Notes: generated by a model not told the origin, from the sequence alone. A stretch of DNA of 48,357 nucleotides from an uncultured Prevotellaceae bacterium (GCA_900541935.1 UQLZ01000015.1:1-48357), one strand, 5' to 3'; shown: positions 8,932 through 17,820, numbered from the stretch's first letter. A program made the numbers and translations.

Positions 8932-9618
8932 TTACTTAATTATCAATTCATTTATTTTGTCTTCTTTAATAATTTTTGGTTTAGCCTTGCCTGCTAAAAT
9001 AAGTATTTTTTCTCCATTTCTATATATGTGTAGTTGCCGGTTGCGTACAACTGTGGTCAATTTTATATCGTCTTGTATCGCTTTCCATACAGGATAGTAT
9101 ATTCCATCAGGCTGAAATAACTTCTTTTGAAGAAGTGAACACATATTTGTTGTATCAATTGTCATATTTGTTTTTTTAGTTGGTTTATTTCTTCGAAAAG
9201 GTTTTTGGAGAGCATCTTTTATGCTATCAATACTGCTTTTGAAGAAAATATTATACTTTTTGATTGAGGAACAGTCCATTGTGAGATTTCTCTTCAAACC
9301 GCAAAACTTTTCTTTGTCAAGGTGAATTACATCAACAGGCTTCTTAAATCCCATTAGTATTGCAGTTGAAAGCAAAAGTTCATAAGTGTTTAGAGAGTCG
9401 CTGCTTCCGAAGTTGTAGATGCCTCCAGGTAAAGAAATGGCGTTTTCAATATTTTTTACAACGTCCCATACATATATTACTCCACGAAATTCATGGATGG
9501 CGGCATTTATTGTACTTTGTTTTATATATGCGTTGTGTAAATTGACTAATATATTGTTGTTTAATTTCATAGAACTGTCGGGCAAGACGAACATCCATGA
9601 GAGCCTTAATCCGACAGC
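8932..9618 (-). pseudogene. N-terminally truncated RmlD-like sugar-nucleotide reductase
   Basis: The readable frame opens after a stop at 9619-9621; the first ATG (9594) would give 220 residues. The frame upstream of that ATG already reads AVGLRLSWMF, which matches the RmlD region IIRTSW.F, followed by GGIYNFGSSDSLNTYELL, typical of the substrate-binding half of dTDP-4-dehydrorhamnose reductases. The NAD(P)-binding Rossmann half (GxxGxxG, YxxxK) is absent, so the classical reaction cannot occur. After about residue 130 a lysine-rich tail of roughly 90 residues has no counterpart in RmlD. It lies 30 bases downstream of the helicase gene on the same strand. A truncated relic is most likely; a small domain reused for something else cannot be excluded. 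Confidence 0.6.
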
Positions 9619-9648
9619 TTATGGCAGGTTATATTGCATTCTTTGTTC

Positions 9649-10965
9649 TCATTTTGTAATCGCAATTTTTAGTTTTTGATTCTTTATCTTTTGCCCTGCG
9701 AGCTTTTGAAGTATTGAATGTACTTGATTAAATGGAACTGCAACTAATGAATAATGGTCTGCAACGTTTATTTTTCCGACCAATTTAGCGTCTATTCCTG
9801 TTTTAGAAACGATGAAGCCCAATATATCTTTCTTCGAGATCTTTTCTTTCTTTCCTCCGGAAAAATAAAGCGTCTCCATTGTTTTGCGATAAGGGCATTC
9901 TGCTTCTTTGTCTAACGGAAACTCTTCATCAAATTTGACAAACTCTGGAATCTTCTCTTCTGGACCAGTGATAACGTATATTGAACCTGTTTTGTCAATA
10001 CGTGCTGAGCGACCGTTACGGTGTGTATATGTTTCTTTTTGCAATGGAATGTGGTAATGAATGATATGCTTGATATTGTCGATATCAAGACCTCTTGAAC
10101 CAAGGTCGGTTGTAACGAGAATTTGGAAGGTATCGTTAGCAAACATATAGATTGATTTTTCTCTTTCCATTTGGTCCAATCCTCCGTGATATATGCCAAC
10201 TGGCAATTTCTGTTTTTGAAGGAATGAATGTATTCTCATCGCCGATTCCCTATGGTTGGCAAAGATTATCAACTTTCCCTCTTTCAGATTTGATATCAGG
10301 CAAAGCAATGCTTCTAATTTGTCTTTCAAATCTGATTTGACGTTATAGACGCAAAGGCGTTGCTCAACAGTGTTGTTATATAGAAAGTTTAAAGATTCAA
10401 TGTCTTTTATATTAATGAAAGAAGGAAATTCATCAAGGAGAGTTGCAGACGTAAGAACTTGCTTGGAAATATTAGGCATTCTCTTAATGATTTTTCCCAT
10501 TTCGTCTTGGAAGCCAAGTTCCAAAGATTTGTCAAATTCATCAAGAAATAGCATTCTCACAGGTTGTAAATAAATATTGTCCCTTTTGATATGATCAAGC
10601 AATCTTCCAGGAGTGCTGACAATTATGTCAGGAGTCGCTTTGAGAGAGTTTGCTTCGTCTTCAAAGTTGTGTCCACCGTAGCAGCAAGTAACTTTATGTT
10701 CAGTTGCTATTGCACTAACGACTCCTGAAATCTGTATTGTCAATTCTCGAGAAGGGGAGAGGATAACGGCTTGAACGCGACCTGTTGATTCTTTGATGTT
10801 CTTAAGTAAATATATAAGATAGGCAATAGTTTTGCCGGTACCTGTTGGAGAAAGTAGCATAATATTGCTTTTACCTGCTTTACCCAGCATCGCTTTTTGC
10901 ATTTCGTTCAATTCAGTAATGCCAAGTTTCTCCTGTATATTTCGTAAAATTATTGATTCTTTCAT
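9649..10965 (-). CDS. DEAD-box RNA helicase with DbpA-type RNA-binding tail
   Basis: The 438-residue protein has the DEAD-box helicase order: Walker A SPTGTGKT (39-46), motif Ia PSREL, GG and TPGR motifs, motif II DEFD (142-145), SAT near 173, and RGLDID and HRNGRSAR in the second RecA domain. A C-terminal region of about 75 residues (KKDILGFIVSKTG onward) resembles the DbpA RNA-binding domain, which directs such helicases to 23S rRNA during large-subunit assembly. Motif II is DEFD rather than DEAD. It appears monocistronic with its own -7 box. Helicase assignment is firm; rRNA as target is inferred from the tail. Confidence 0.92.
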   Translation of the reverse strand: MKESIILRNIQEKLGITELNEMQKAMLGKAGKSNIMLLSPTGTGKTIAYLIYLLKNIKESTGRVQAVILSPSRELTIQISGVVSAIATEHKVTCCYGGHNFEDEANSLKATPDIIVSTPGRLLDHIKRDNIYLQPVRMLFLDEFDKSLELGFQDEMGKIIKRMPNISKQVLTSATLLDEFPSFINIKDIESLNFLYNNTVEQRLCVYNVKSDLKDKLEALLCLISNLKEGKLIIFANHRESAMRIHSFLQKQKLPVGIYHGGLDQMEREKSIYMFANDTFQILVTTDLGSRGLDIDNIKHIIHYHIPLQKETYTHRNGRSARIDKTGSIYVITGPEEKIPEFVKFDEEFPLDKEAECPYRKTMETLYFSGGKKEKISKKDILGFIVSKTGIDAKLVGKINVADHYSLVAVPFNQVHSILQKLAGQKIKNQKLKIAITK

Positions 10966-10985
10966 ATTATGTTGGAATTATGCTA

Positions 10986-10993
10986 CAAATTTA
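10986..10993 (-). promoter_or_regulatory. -7 box upstream of helicase gene
   Basis: The minus strand reads TAAATTTG, fitting TAnnTTTG, about 20 bases upstream of the ATG at 10965. No clear -33 box. Confidence 0.45.
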
Positions 10994-11108
10994 GTGATAA
11001 ATAGCGAATTTTCTTGTGTTTGTACAGTTAATATTTTTGGGAAGAAAAACTGCTCAAATTCTTAGGAATTGTGGTAATTCGTTTGTAATTTGCGGAAAAT
11101 TGTTGCGT

Positions 11109-11795
11109 ATGCTTTTCCTTTTGTTTCTGATACTTTGTCCAATACTGCTACTTGCGTCGGATAATGCCATGGCAAGTGGTGAGAACTATATCGTGTGGCG
11201 TGACTACCTGAATGTCGCAGGGACGGAATATGTTGGCGTAGTCGAGTATTTCGACGGTCTGGGACGGAGTGTGGAGGTGGTTCAGCGTGGCTACCCCAAG
11301 CGGACAAAGTCTTGTAACGGTTCGCGAATATGATTCGCAAAGTAGGCTCGCACGCGAGTGGCAGCCTGTAGTTTCACCCAATACTGATTTCACCGACCCT
11401 TCTGAAGTATCGGCTCTTGCAAACGCACCTACGGTCACGCCAACGCATATACGAGTACGGAATACACCCAGTCGCCGTTAGAGGAGGTATATGCTGTTAC
11501 GCGTCCGAGCAACAGGCAGTTCGGCAAGGCAGTAACGACTGAGCGGTTTGTCAATGACCAGACATTCCAGTTCTAGTGCTATGACTTCAGGGTCAGGGAA
11601 AATACACTTACAAATCTCCGTCTTTTTCCTATAGGCAGCCTGATGGCAACGAAGATGACCGATGAGGACAGGCATGTGTCCATCGAGTTCCGCGACCGCA
11701 AGAAGCGCCTCCGCGTTCAGCGTCTTGCCGTTTCCGACGGCAATTATGCGGATATATACTATGTCTATAACAACTGCGACGAACTTCGATACGTT
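11109..11795 (+). pseudogene. Degenerate RHS gene, N-terminal part
   Basis: A hydrophobic signal peptide from the ATG at 11109 is followed by the DUF6443-like start of Bacteroidetes RHS proteins (ENYIVWRDYL, then YFDGLGRSVEVVQRG). The match then jumps frame near 11290 (SGQSLVTVREYDSQSRLAREWQP) and again near 11430 (YGHANAYTSTEYTQSPLEEVYAV), meets an in-frame TAG near 11573, and continues in another frame to MTDEDRHVSIEFRDR and YYVYNNCDELRYVF near 11790. At least three frameshifts and a stop make this a clear pseudogene. GC content is above that of its neighbours. It is the N-terminal counterpart of the fragment at 626-1072, but placed to its right on the same strand. Confidence 0.85.
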
Positions 11796-11796
11796 T

Positions 11797-12056
11797 TCAA
11801 TGGAAGATATCACCTCAGACAAAGACCATTTAAAAATATCGTGACGGATCAAAATTTCTAGATAATCATTAATCAGATTAGAACAATAACTCAGCAAATA
11901 AAGATCTTAAATTTCTCTGTTTTTTTTAATGAACTCGCGTATAACGTGTTTACCTGTTTTAATGTAACCAACTTTACGGTTATGGGTAACTCTTATATAA
12001 AGAGCAGATGGTCCATTCTCCGAAATTCTTTGAACACAGATTTTAAATGTAGCCAT
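11797..12056 (-). pseudogene. Tyrosine recombinase (integrase) N-terminal relic
   Basis: From the ATG at 12056 the frame reads MATFKICVQR, then YIRVTHNRKVGYIKTGK, the arm-DNA-binding domain that begins integrases of Bacteroidetes conjugative and mobilizable elements. A TAA replaces codon 50 (11907-11909). The same frame then continues LYLLSYCSNLINDYLE and IFKWSLSEVISSIEN, matching the next part of those integrases. The homology stops near 11797, where the opposite-strand RHS relic begins. The core-binding and catalytic domains (R, H, Y residues) are lost. This marks the end of a former mobile element. Confidence 0.75.
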
Positions 12057-12089
12057 AAGTGATTGGAATGTAAAATGTATAAACAAAAT

Positions 12090-12178
12090 TTCTAAATTCT
12101 TTTCTAAACTTAAATTCCAAATTTTCTAAACTATTTCTAAACTTTTCCGAGCATTCTGCTCATTTTCCGTGCAGAATG
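12090..12178. repeat. TTCTAAA direct repeats and adjacent inverted repeat
   Basis: TTCTAAA occurs at 12090, 12102, 12124 and 12135, four copies in 52 bases, just upstream of the integrase relic. An inverted repeat CATTCTGC (12152-12159) / GCAGAATG (12171-12178) follows. Short direct repeats beside an integrase gene often are arm-type recombinase sites; that role is inferred. Confidence 0.45.
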
Positions 12179-12199
12179 AACGAACTGCCAAAGAACAGT

Positions 12200-12240
12200 A
12201 TAGGCTGTAAACCTCAATAGTTTAGAGATTTACAGCCTAT
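12200..12240 (-). terminator. Hairpin downstream of ppdK
   Basis: A perfect 12-base stem (12200-12211 with 12229-12240) and a 17-base loop lies 25 bases after the ppdK stop. The T-tract on the minus strand is weak, so termination is probable rather than certain. Confidence 0.6.
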
Positions 12241-12264
12241 TACTATAGGATTGAATAAATTCGC

Positions 12265-14979
12265 TTATTCTTCTACAGCAGCTTGCGCCGCTGCTACGCG
12301 AGCGATTGGCACGCGGAACGGAGAACATGATACGTAGTTCATGCCGATCTTAGCGCAGAACTTAACTGATGATGGTTCACCACCATGTTCGCCGCAGATA
12401 CCAACCTTAAGATCTGCCTTAGTTGAGCGACCTCTTTCAGTACCAAGTTTAACGAGTTGTCCAACGCCTTCTTGGTCAAGTACTTCAAATGGGTCAGTCT
12501 TAACGATACCCAATTCTTTGTAGTGTTTCAAGAACTTAGGAGCATCGTCACGAGAGTAACCGAATGTCATCTGAGTCAAGTCATTTGTACCGAATGAGAA
12601 GAAGTCTGCATATTCAGCTATCTTGTCAGCAACAAGTGTTGCACGTGGGATTTCGATCATTGTACCGATCTTGTAAGGAACAGTAGTGCCTTTTTCTTCG
12701 AATACTTTTTCTGCAGTTTTGCGAATGATTTCGCTTTGCATCTCAAGTTCTTTAACAACACCCACCAATGGAACCATGATTTCTGGATGTACGTCGATTC
12801 CTTTTTCTTTACATTCAATTGCTGCTTCGATAATAGCGCGTGCTTGCATTTCTGTAATTTCTGGATATGTATTACCAAGACGGCAACCACGGTGACCAAG
12901 CATAGGGTTGAATTCTTCAAGAGAGTCGCAGATGCTCTTTACCTTTTCGATAGAGATACCCATCTCCTCTGCCAATTCTCTTTGTGTAGCAAGTTGGTGA
13001 GGTACGAACTCGTGCAATGGTGGGTCAAGCAAGCGGATTGTTACGCCTAGTCCGTCCATTGCTTCGAAGATTCCAATAAAGTCTTCACGCTGCATTGGCA
13101 AAAGTTTATCCAAAGCAGCACGGCGACCTTCTTCTGTGCTTGAAAGGATCATTTCACGCATTGCTTTGATTCTTGTTCCTTCGAAGAACATGTGCTCGGT
13201 ACGGCAAAGTCCGATACCTTTAGCGCCGAATTTGCGAGCAACAGCAGCATCTCTCGGAGAGTCTGCATTTGTGCGAACATCAACCTTAGTATATTTGTCA
13301 GCGAGGTTCATAATAGCGGCAAAGTCACCAGACAATTCAGCATCAACAGTAGGAACTTGACCGTCATATACATCACCAGTAGAACCATTAAGAGAAATCC
13401 AGTCTCCTTCTTTATATACGATTCCACCCATTTCAACTGTTCGTTCTTTGTAGTCAACCTTGATTTCACCAGCACCTGATACGCAGCATTTACCCATACC
13501 ACGAGCAACAACCGCAGCGTGTGAAGTCATACCGCCACGAGCAGTCAAGATACCTTGTGCAACTGTCATACCACGCAAGTCTTCTGGAGATGTCTCGATA
13601 CGGACCATGATAACTTTCTTCTTTTGTTCAGCCCATGCTTCAGCGTCATCAGCGAAGAAAACAATTTGACCTGTTGCAGCACCAGGAGATGCAGGAAGAC
13701 CCTTAGCAACTGTTCTTGCTCTTTTCAAACCGTCTTTGTCGAATACTGGGTGAAGGAGTTCGTCAAGTTTTTGTGGTTCCATTCTTTTAAGAACTGTCTT
13801 TTCGTCAATTTCGCCAGCACGAAGCATGTCCATAGCAATCTTAACCATAGCAGCACCTGTGCGTTTGCCGTTACGAGTTTGTAGTAACCACAATTTGTTG
13901 TCTTGGATTGTAAATTCCAAGTCTTGCATATCCTTGAAGTAGTCTTCAAGTTTTTGTTGAATTTCGATAAGTTCTTTAGCACATTCAGGCATTGATTCTT
14001 CAAGGGAAGGATACTTGGCAGCACGTTCTTCTTCAGAAATTCCTTGAAGAGCAGCCCAGCGGCGTGATCCTTCAGTTGTAATTTGTTGTGGAGTGCGAAC
14101 ACCAGCAACAACGTCTTCACCTTGAGCATTGATAAGGTACTCACCGTTGAAGATATCTTCACCTGTGGCTGCGTCACGAGTAAATGCAACACCTGTAGCA
14201 GAAGAGTTACCCATATTACCGTAAACCATTGCTTGAACGTTAACTGCAGTTCCCCATTCTTCTGGGATCTGGTTCATGCGACGGTAAAGGATAGCACGTT
14301 CGTTCATCCAGCTATCGAATACAGCGTAGATTGCGCCCCAAAGTTGTTCCCATGCTGATTCAGGGAAGTCTTTACCTGTAACTTTTTTAACAGCAGCCTT
14401 AAACTTAACAACCAATTCTTTAAGGTCATCAACAGAAAGTTCTGTATCAAGTTTAACGCCTTTTGCTTCTTTAACTTCTTCAAGGATTTCTTCGAATGGG
14501 TCGATATCTTCTTTTGAAGTAGGTTTCATGCCAAGAACAACGTCACCGTACATTTGAACGAAACGGCGGTAAGAGTCCCAAGCGAAACGTGGGTTGCCAG
14601 ATTTAACTGAAAGGGCTTCTACAACAGTATCGTTGATACCAAGGTTTAAAACAGTATCCATCATACCTGGCATAGAAACGCGAGCACCAGAGCGAACAGA
14701 AACCAAAAGAGGGTTAGTTGCATCTCCGAACTTGTTTCCTGTCAAGGCTTCAATGTGGGCAACTGATTTTTTTACTTCTTCATCAAGAAGTTTAACAACT
14801 GCTTCTCTGCCAAGTGTATTATATTCTGTACATACTTCAGTGGTGATAGTGAAACCAGGAGGAACCGGTACTCCAATAAGGTTCATTTCGGCAAGGTTTG
14901 CACCTTTACCACCGAGGAGATTTTTCATATCGGCACGGCCTTCTGCTTGACCATTACCGAAAGTATAAATTCGTTTCAT
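12265..14979 (-). CDS. ppdK: Pyruvate, phosphate dikinase
   Basis: The enzyme interconverts pyruvate, ATP and phosphate with phosphoenolpyruvate, AMP and pyrophosphate in central carbon metabolism. The 904-residue protein has the N-terminal ATP-grasp domain beginning GGKGANLAEM (23-32), the swivelling phosphohistidine domain with catalytic His487 in GGMTSHAAV, and the C-terminal PEP/pyruvate TIM barrel with Cys862 in GICGEHGG. Length is normal for the bacterial enzyme. It has its own promoter-like box and a downstream hairpin and looks monocistronic. Codon use is strongly biased, as expected of a highly expressed gene. Confidence 0.98.
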   Translation of the reverse strand: MKRIYTFGNGQAEGRADMKNLLGGKGANLAEMNLIGVPVPPGFTITTEVCTEYNTLGREAVVKLLDEEVKKSVAHIEALTGNKFGDATNPLLVSVRSGARVSMPGMMDTVLNLGINDTVVEALSVKSGNPRFAWDSYRRFVQMYGDVVLGMKPTSKEDIDPFEEILEEVKEAKGVKLDTELSVDDLKELVVKFKAAVKKVTGKDFPESAWEQLWGAIYAVFDSWMNERAILYRRMNQIPEEWGTAVNVQAMVYGNMGNSSATGVAFTRDAATGEDIFNGEYLINAQGEDVVAGVRTPQQITTEGSRRWAALQGISEEERAAKYPSLEESMPECAKELIEIQQKLEDYFKDMQDLEFTIQDNKLWLLQTRNGKRTGAAMVKIAMDMLRAGEIDEKTVLKRMEPQKLDELLHPVFDKDGLKRARTVAKGLPASPGAATGQIVFFADDAEAWAEQKKKVIMVRIETSPEDLRGMTVAQGILTARGGMTSHAAVVARGMGKCCVSGAGEIKVDYKERTVEMGGIVYKEGDWISLNGSTGDVYDGQVPTVDAELSGDFAAIMNLADKYTKVDVRTNADSPRDAAVARKFGAKGIGLCRTEHMFFEGTRIKAMREMILSSTEEGRRAALDKLLPMQREDFIGIFEAMDGLGVTIRLLDPPLHEFVPHQLATQRELAEEMGISIEKVKSICDSLEEFNPMLGHRGCRLGNTYPEITEMQARAIIEAAIECKEKGIDVHPEIMVPLVGVVKELEMQSEIIRKTAEKVFEEKGTTVPYKIGTMIEIPRATLVADKIAEYADFFSFGTNDLTQMTFGYSRDDAPKFLKHYKELGIVKTDPFEVLDQEGVGQLVKLGTERGRSTKADLKVGICGEHGGEPSSVKFCAKIGMNYVSCSPFRVPIARVAAAQAAVEE

Positions 14980-15020
14980 TCTAAAAATATTAAGTTGTTT
15001 GTTTATTTTAGATTATATTG

Positions 15021-15028
15021 CAAATTTA
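15021..15028 (-). promoter_or_regulatory. -7 box upstream of ppdK
   Basis: The minus strand reads TAAATTTG, fitting TAnnTTTG, about 41 bases upstream of the start at 14979. No convincing -33 element at the usual spacing. Confidence 0.45.
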
Positions 15029-15243
15029 AAGATTTTGTATAAAATATAAAAGTATCAAAGTGGAAAAAAGATATTATTTTATTAAAAAATTGCGGTTTCT
15101 ATCGGCGTTTTAGTTGGCTTTATGTGGCTATATTGGGAAAATATAACGAAATGTCAAATATCAGTGTTCTATAACATGGTTTAATGGTGCTGTTTGTTGT
15201 AAAAAAATAGAGGATATTAAGATAAAAATATTAATTTTGTTAT

Positions 15244-15516
15244 ATGGAAGAAGATATAAAGCATATTGATGTTAAAATTGAAATTACTGGGTCAAATTGC
15301 AAAAGAATGCCAAATCACGGCAAAACAGCAATCGCCTTTGCTTTAATGGGGATAGTTTTTGGTGGCATCCCTTATATCGGTGTGGCTTATATTTTGCTGT
15401 GCGTTGTTTTAGTCATAAGGGCATTTCGTCAGAGATTTAGCATGGAGGCTTTTTGGGCATTAATCATTGTGGCTGTATTGGTGTTTGCTAAGTACATTTT
15501 AATTACAACCCTTTAG
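15244..15516 (+). CDS. Small two-helix membrane protein
   Basis: The 90-residue product has a hydrophilic N-terminus of about 30 residues and two hydrophobic segments (about 31-57 and 66-85), so it is probably an inner-membrane protein. I recognise no family; the first segment loosely resembles DUF4190-like small membrane proteins. It starts a three-gene plus-strand cluster (this gene, a PH-domain membrane protein 5 bases later, then vsr), which suggests one transcript. Confidence 0.6.
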   Translation: MEEDIKHIDVKIEITGSNCKRMPNHGKTAIAFALMGIVFGGIPYIGVAYILLCVVLVIRAFRQRFSMEAFWALIIVAVLVFAKYILITTL

Positions 15517-15521
15517 CAATT

Positions 15522-15955
15522 ATGAAAGAACCAAAGTATAAATCTGTGTGGGATTGGTTCACATGTACGTTTATTGCTTTCACCGCAACATTCTGTTTAG
15601 GATTGGATATTTTTGTTTCAAGTATTTCCGGCTGGATTATTTGTTCTATCAGTTTCCTTTCCATATTGCTTCCTTTTTTAGGTGTTTTTTATGTTGTAAA
15701 AGAAGATTATCTTATTGTACATTCTTTTTTGGCAGCAAAACTGTGCCCATATCTAAAATTGAAAGCATAAAACCAGCTAATTCTATAGAAAGTGCGCCAG
15801 CAACTTCTATATTTAACAGAATTGCTATATCGTTTGTTGACAGAACAATTATGAAGGGTTCTATGCCTTTAATTATTTCTCCTTCTGACAAACAAAAATT
15901 CATAAGTCAACCTATATCAATAAATCCGAAAATAAAAGTAAAGTGGGGTGGATAG
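15522..15955 (+). CDS. Membrane protein with bacterial PH domain (apparent frameshift)
   Basis: Two frames join to make one protein of about 144 residues. The first (15522 to about 15730) gives an N-terminus with two membrane segments and then YLIVHS. The second, one base shifted, continues FFGSKTVPISKIESIKP through ISQPISINPKIKV, which reads like a bacterial PH domain. The junction is the T6 run at 15725-15730; a seventh T would restore the frame. Without it the first frame adds unrelated residues and stops at 15770. Since rpsF in this window shows the same kind of fault, a base-calling error is more likely than loss of the gene. The function of such membrane PH proteins is unknown. Confidence 0.65.
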
Positions 15956-16451
15956 ATTAACTTCTGAGCAGAGGCATAAGTGTATGGCTTCAATAAGAAG
16001 TAAAGACACAAAGCCAGAAATAATTGTTCGTAAATACTTATTCAGCAGAGGGTACCGTTTTAGAATTAATCACAAGATATTGCCTGGAAAACCAGATATT
16101 GTTTTAAGAAAATACAGAACGGTAATTTTTGTTAATGGATGTTTTTGGCATGGACATAAGGGGTGCAAATTTTATACTCTTCCAAAAACAAATGTGGAGT
16201 TTTGGAAACAGAAAATTAAACGAAACAAGTTACGTGATATCTCAGTTCGCTACAAACTTGTAAAGAAGGGGTGGCATTGCTTGACTATTTGGGAATGTCA
16301 GTTAAAACCATCTGTTAGAGAAGAAACGTTGCGTTCATTAGATTATACACTAAATAAGTCATACATTAATGATTTATCGATTAGAGAATATCATATTCAT
16401 GATAATAATCAACTAATAGTGGCAGAAGATTGCTATAGTTATGGTGAATAA
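15948..16451 (+). CDS. vsr: Very-short-patch-repair (Vsr) mismatch endonuclease
   Basis: Vsr nicks DNA 5' of T in T:G mismatches left by deamination of 5-methylcytosine. The 167-residue product starts with GTG at 15948 and overlaps the preceding stop by eight bases. Family residues are present: RSKDTKPE near 17-24, catalytic Asp50 in PGKPDIV, the FVNGCFWHGHKGC segment (61-73) with metal and zinc ligands, and Cys117 in IWEC. About 30 C-terminal residues extend past the usual end. Vsr normally sits beside a cytosine-5 methyltransferase; none is in this window, so it is an orphan here. Confidence 0.9.
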   Translation: MDRLTSEQRHKCMASIRSKDTKPEIIVRKYLFSRGYRFRINHKILPGKPDIVLRKYRTVIFVNGCFWHGHKGCKFYTLPKTNVEFWKQKIKRNKLRDISVRYKLVKKGWHCLTIWECQLKPSVREETLRSLDYTLNKSYINDLSIREYHIHDNNQLIVAEDCYSYGE

Positions 16452-16509
16452 AGAACGGTGGCAAACAAGAGAAACTATTGTATGCCACCGTTAGATTTAT
16501 TCAGAATGT

Positions 16510-16848
16510 TTAGAAATCAAGATTTGCCTTTTCTTTGGCAGGATTTCTGTACATTATTTTACCTTCAATGTACTCCTGTGTTGCGATAAGTGTTGGTTTC
16601 GGGAGTTTCTCGTAGTAACGAGAGATTTCAATCTGCTCTCTGTTTTCAGAAACTTCTTCCAAATTATCGTTCAAGGATGCAAATTCTTGAAGTTTTTTTT
16701 CGAGATCGTGTTTCATTTCAACACCAATCTGATTTGCTCTCTTAGCGATAATGCAAACTGTTTCATACACATTGCCTGTGTCTTCCGACATCTTAATGAC
16801 ATCACGTGTCACCGTGTTGAGAGGTGCGTTTGATCTTTTGTAATCCAT
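16510..16848 (-). CDS. rpoZ: RNA polymerase subunit omega (Bacteroidetes type)
   Basis: The 112-residue product matches the Bacteroidetes omega/Rpb6-like family: MDYKRSNAP at the start, the helix with YETVCIIAKRANQI (about 28-41), and a C-terminal NPAKEK. Omega helps assemble the beta-prime subunit. It follows bamD by 29 bases, an order common in Bacteroidales. I use the ATG at 16848; an in-frame TTG two codons earlier (16854) is possible but weaker. Confidence 0.85.
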   Translation of the reverse strand: MDYKRSNAPLNTVTRDVIKMSEDTGNVYETVCIIAKRANQIGVEMKHDLEKKLQEFASLNDNLEEVSENREQIEISRYYEKLPKPTLIATQEYIEGKIMYRNPAKEKANLDF

Positions 16849-16877
16849 TATCAAATATAATTGTTTAGTTTGTATTC

Positions 16878-17681
16878 TTAATCTTTAACGTACTTTTGTG
16901 CGATTTTCAAGATGTTATCAGCCTCTTTTCTATTCCTTGTATCAGGATAGTCGTTGATAAAAGAATAATATTCATCGATAACTTCTCTAAATCGTTCTTC
17001 CTTTTTTTCGTCAACGCTTTGATATGCTTCTTGGAATCTTGCTTTAAGAATTATCATTTGCAACTGCTCCTTATGCTTTGTGTAAGGATAGTTTTTCAGA
17101 GCGTTTCTTGCAACAATAACGGCACTTTCGTAGTTGTTGCCAAGATAGTTACCTAAGTTGTAATATAACTGGGCGTTGTCAATTTCTTTTTGAACGAGTT
17201 TGTCTTGAAGTTCAAAAATTGCGTTTTGTGCAATTGAAATTTTGTCACTTTTGGGGTGATAGTCAAGAAATTTTTGTAATTCTTCAATTGCTTTGTATGT
17301 TTCAGATTGATCCAGTTGAGGTTCTGGAGAGTCCAGGTAGCATCCGTAACCAGAATAGAAACGAGATAACTCTGTATATTTGCCTTTTGGATAGTGGGTA
17401 TAATATGTCTTGAAATAAGTACTTGCTGTCATATAATCTTTATTCTCATAATAACTGAGACCTAAAAGATATAGCGATTCTTCAGCCTTGTCTGTCCCTT
17501 TTAGTACTTTAACAACGTCAGTAAGTAATGTGGCACTTTGAGCGAACTTACGTTCTTCAAACATCTTTTTGGCGTAATCAAACTTTTGGTTTGCATCTGT
17601 GCTTTTTAGGACCCTGTTATACTCGCTACAACTTGTGAGTAGTAGCGCTAAAAAGGATATTATAATGAATTTTTTTTGCAT
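16878..17681 (-). CDS. bamD: Outer membrane assembly lipoprotein BamD
   Basis: BamD is the essential lipoprotein of the BAM complex that inserts beta-barrel proteins in the outer membrane. The 267-residue protein has a lipoprotein signal ending LLTSC (Cys18) and then TPR-like helical repeats through the whole length (segments near YAKKMFEERKF, YYENKDYMTASTYF and YPYTKHKEQL). Length fits the family. It precedes rpoZ on the same strand and has a good Bacteroidetes promoter upstream. Confidence 0.95.
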   Translation of the reverse strand: MQKKFIIISFLALLLTSCSEYNRVLKSTDANQKFDYAKKMFEERKFAQSATLLTDVVKVLKGTDKAEESLYLLGLSYYENKDYMTASTYFKTYYTHYPKGKYTELSRFYSGYGCYLDSPEPQLDQSETYKAIEELQKFLDYHPKSDKISIAQNAIFELQDKLVQKEIDNAQLYYNLGNYLGNNYESAVIVARNALKNYPYTKHKEQLQMIILKARFQEAYQSVDEKKEERFREVIDEYYSFINDYPDTRNRKEADNILKIAQKYVKD

Positions 17682-17709
17682 TTTCGTTATTCGATGTTTA
17701 TTCAGTTTG

Positions 17710-17740
17710 CAAAATTACGTTTTATTTGTCGATAATCAAA
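17710..17740 (-). promoter_or_regulatory. Promoter of bamD-rpoZ
   Basis: On the minus strand TTTG (17737-17740) is followed after 19 bases by TAATTTTG (17710-17717), matching the Bacteroidetes -33/-7 pattern. The -7 box is about 28 bases before the bamD start. Confidence 0.7.
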
Positions 17741-17777
17741 GATGTTAGGCTGTTAAAATGAATAAAATTTTAGTATA

Positions 17778-17820
17778 AAAGAGGCTTTTGTGGCGTTTTC
17801 TAATGGTTAAAAGCCTCTTT
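17778..17820. terminator. Hairpin between bamD and alaS
   Basis: A perfect 12-base inverted repeat (17778-17789 with 17809-17820) with a 19-base loop lies between the bamD promoter and alaS terminator. It may be a second terminator for alaS read-through. Confidence 0.5.

Noticed and set aside
8858..9097. Plus-strand frame of 79 codons
   Set aside because: Most of it lies antisense to the RmlD-like frame, with no family match and no promoter or ribosome site.
11478..11897. A 139-codon minus-strand frame that could be called a hypothetical gene
   Set aside because: It is in frame with the integrase fragment starting at 12056, continues its homology after the TAA at 11907, and then runs antisense through the RHS relic.
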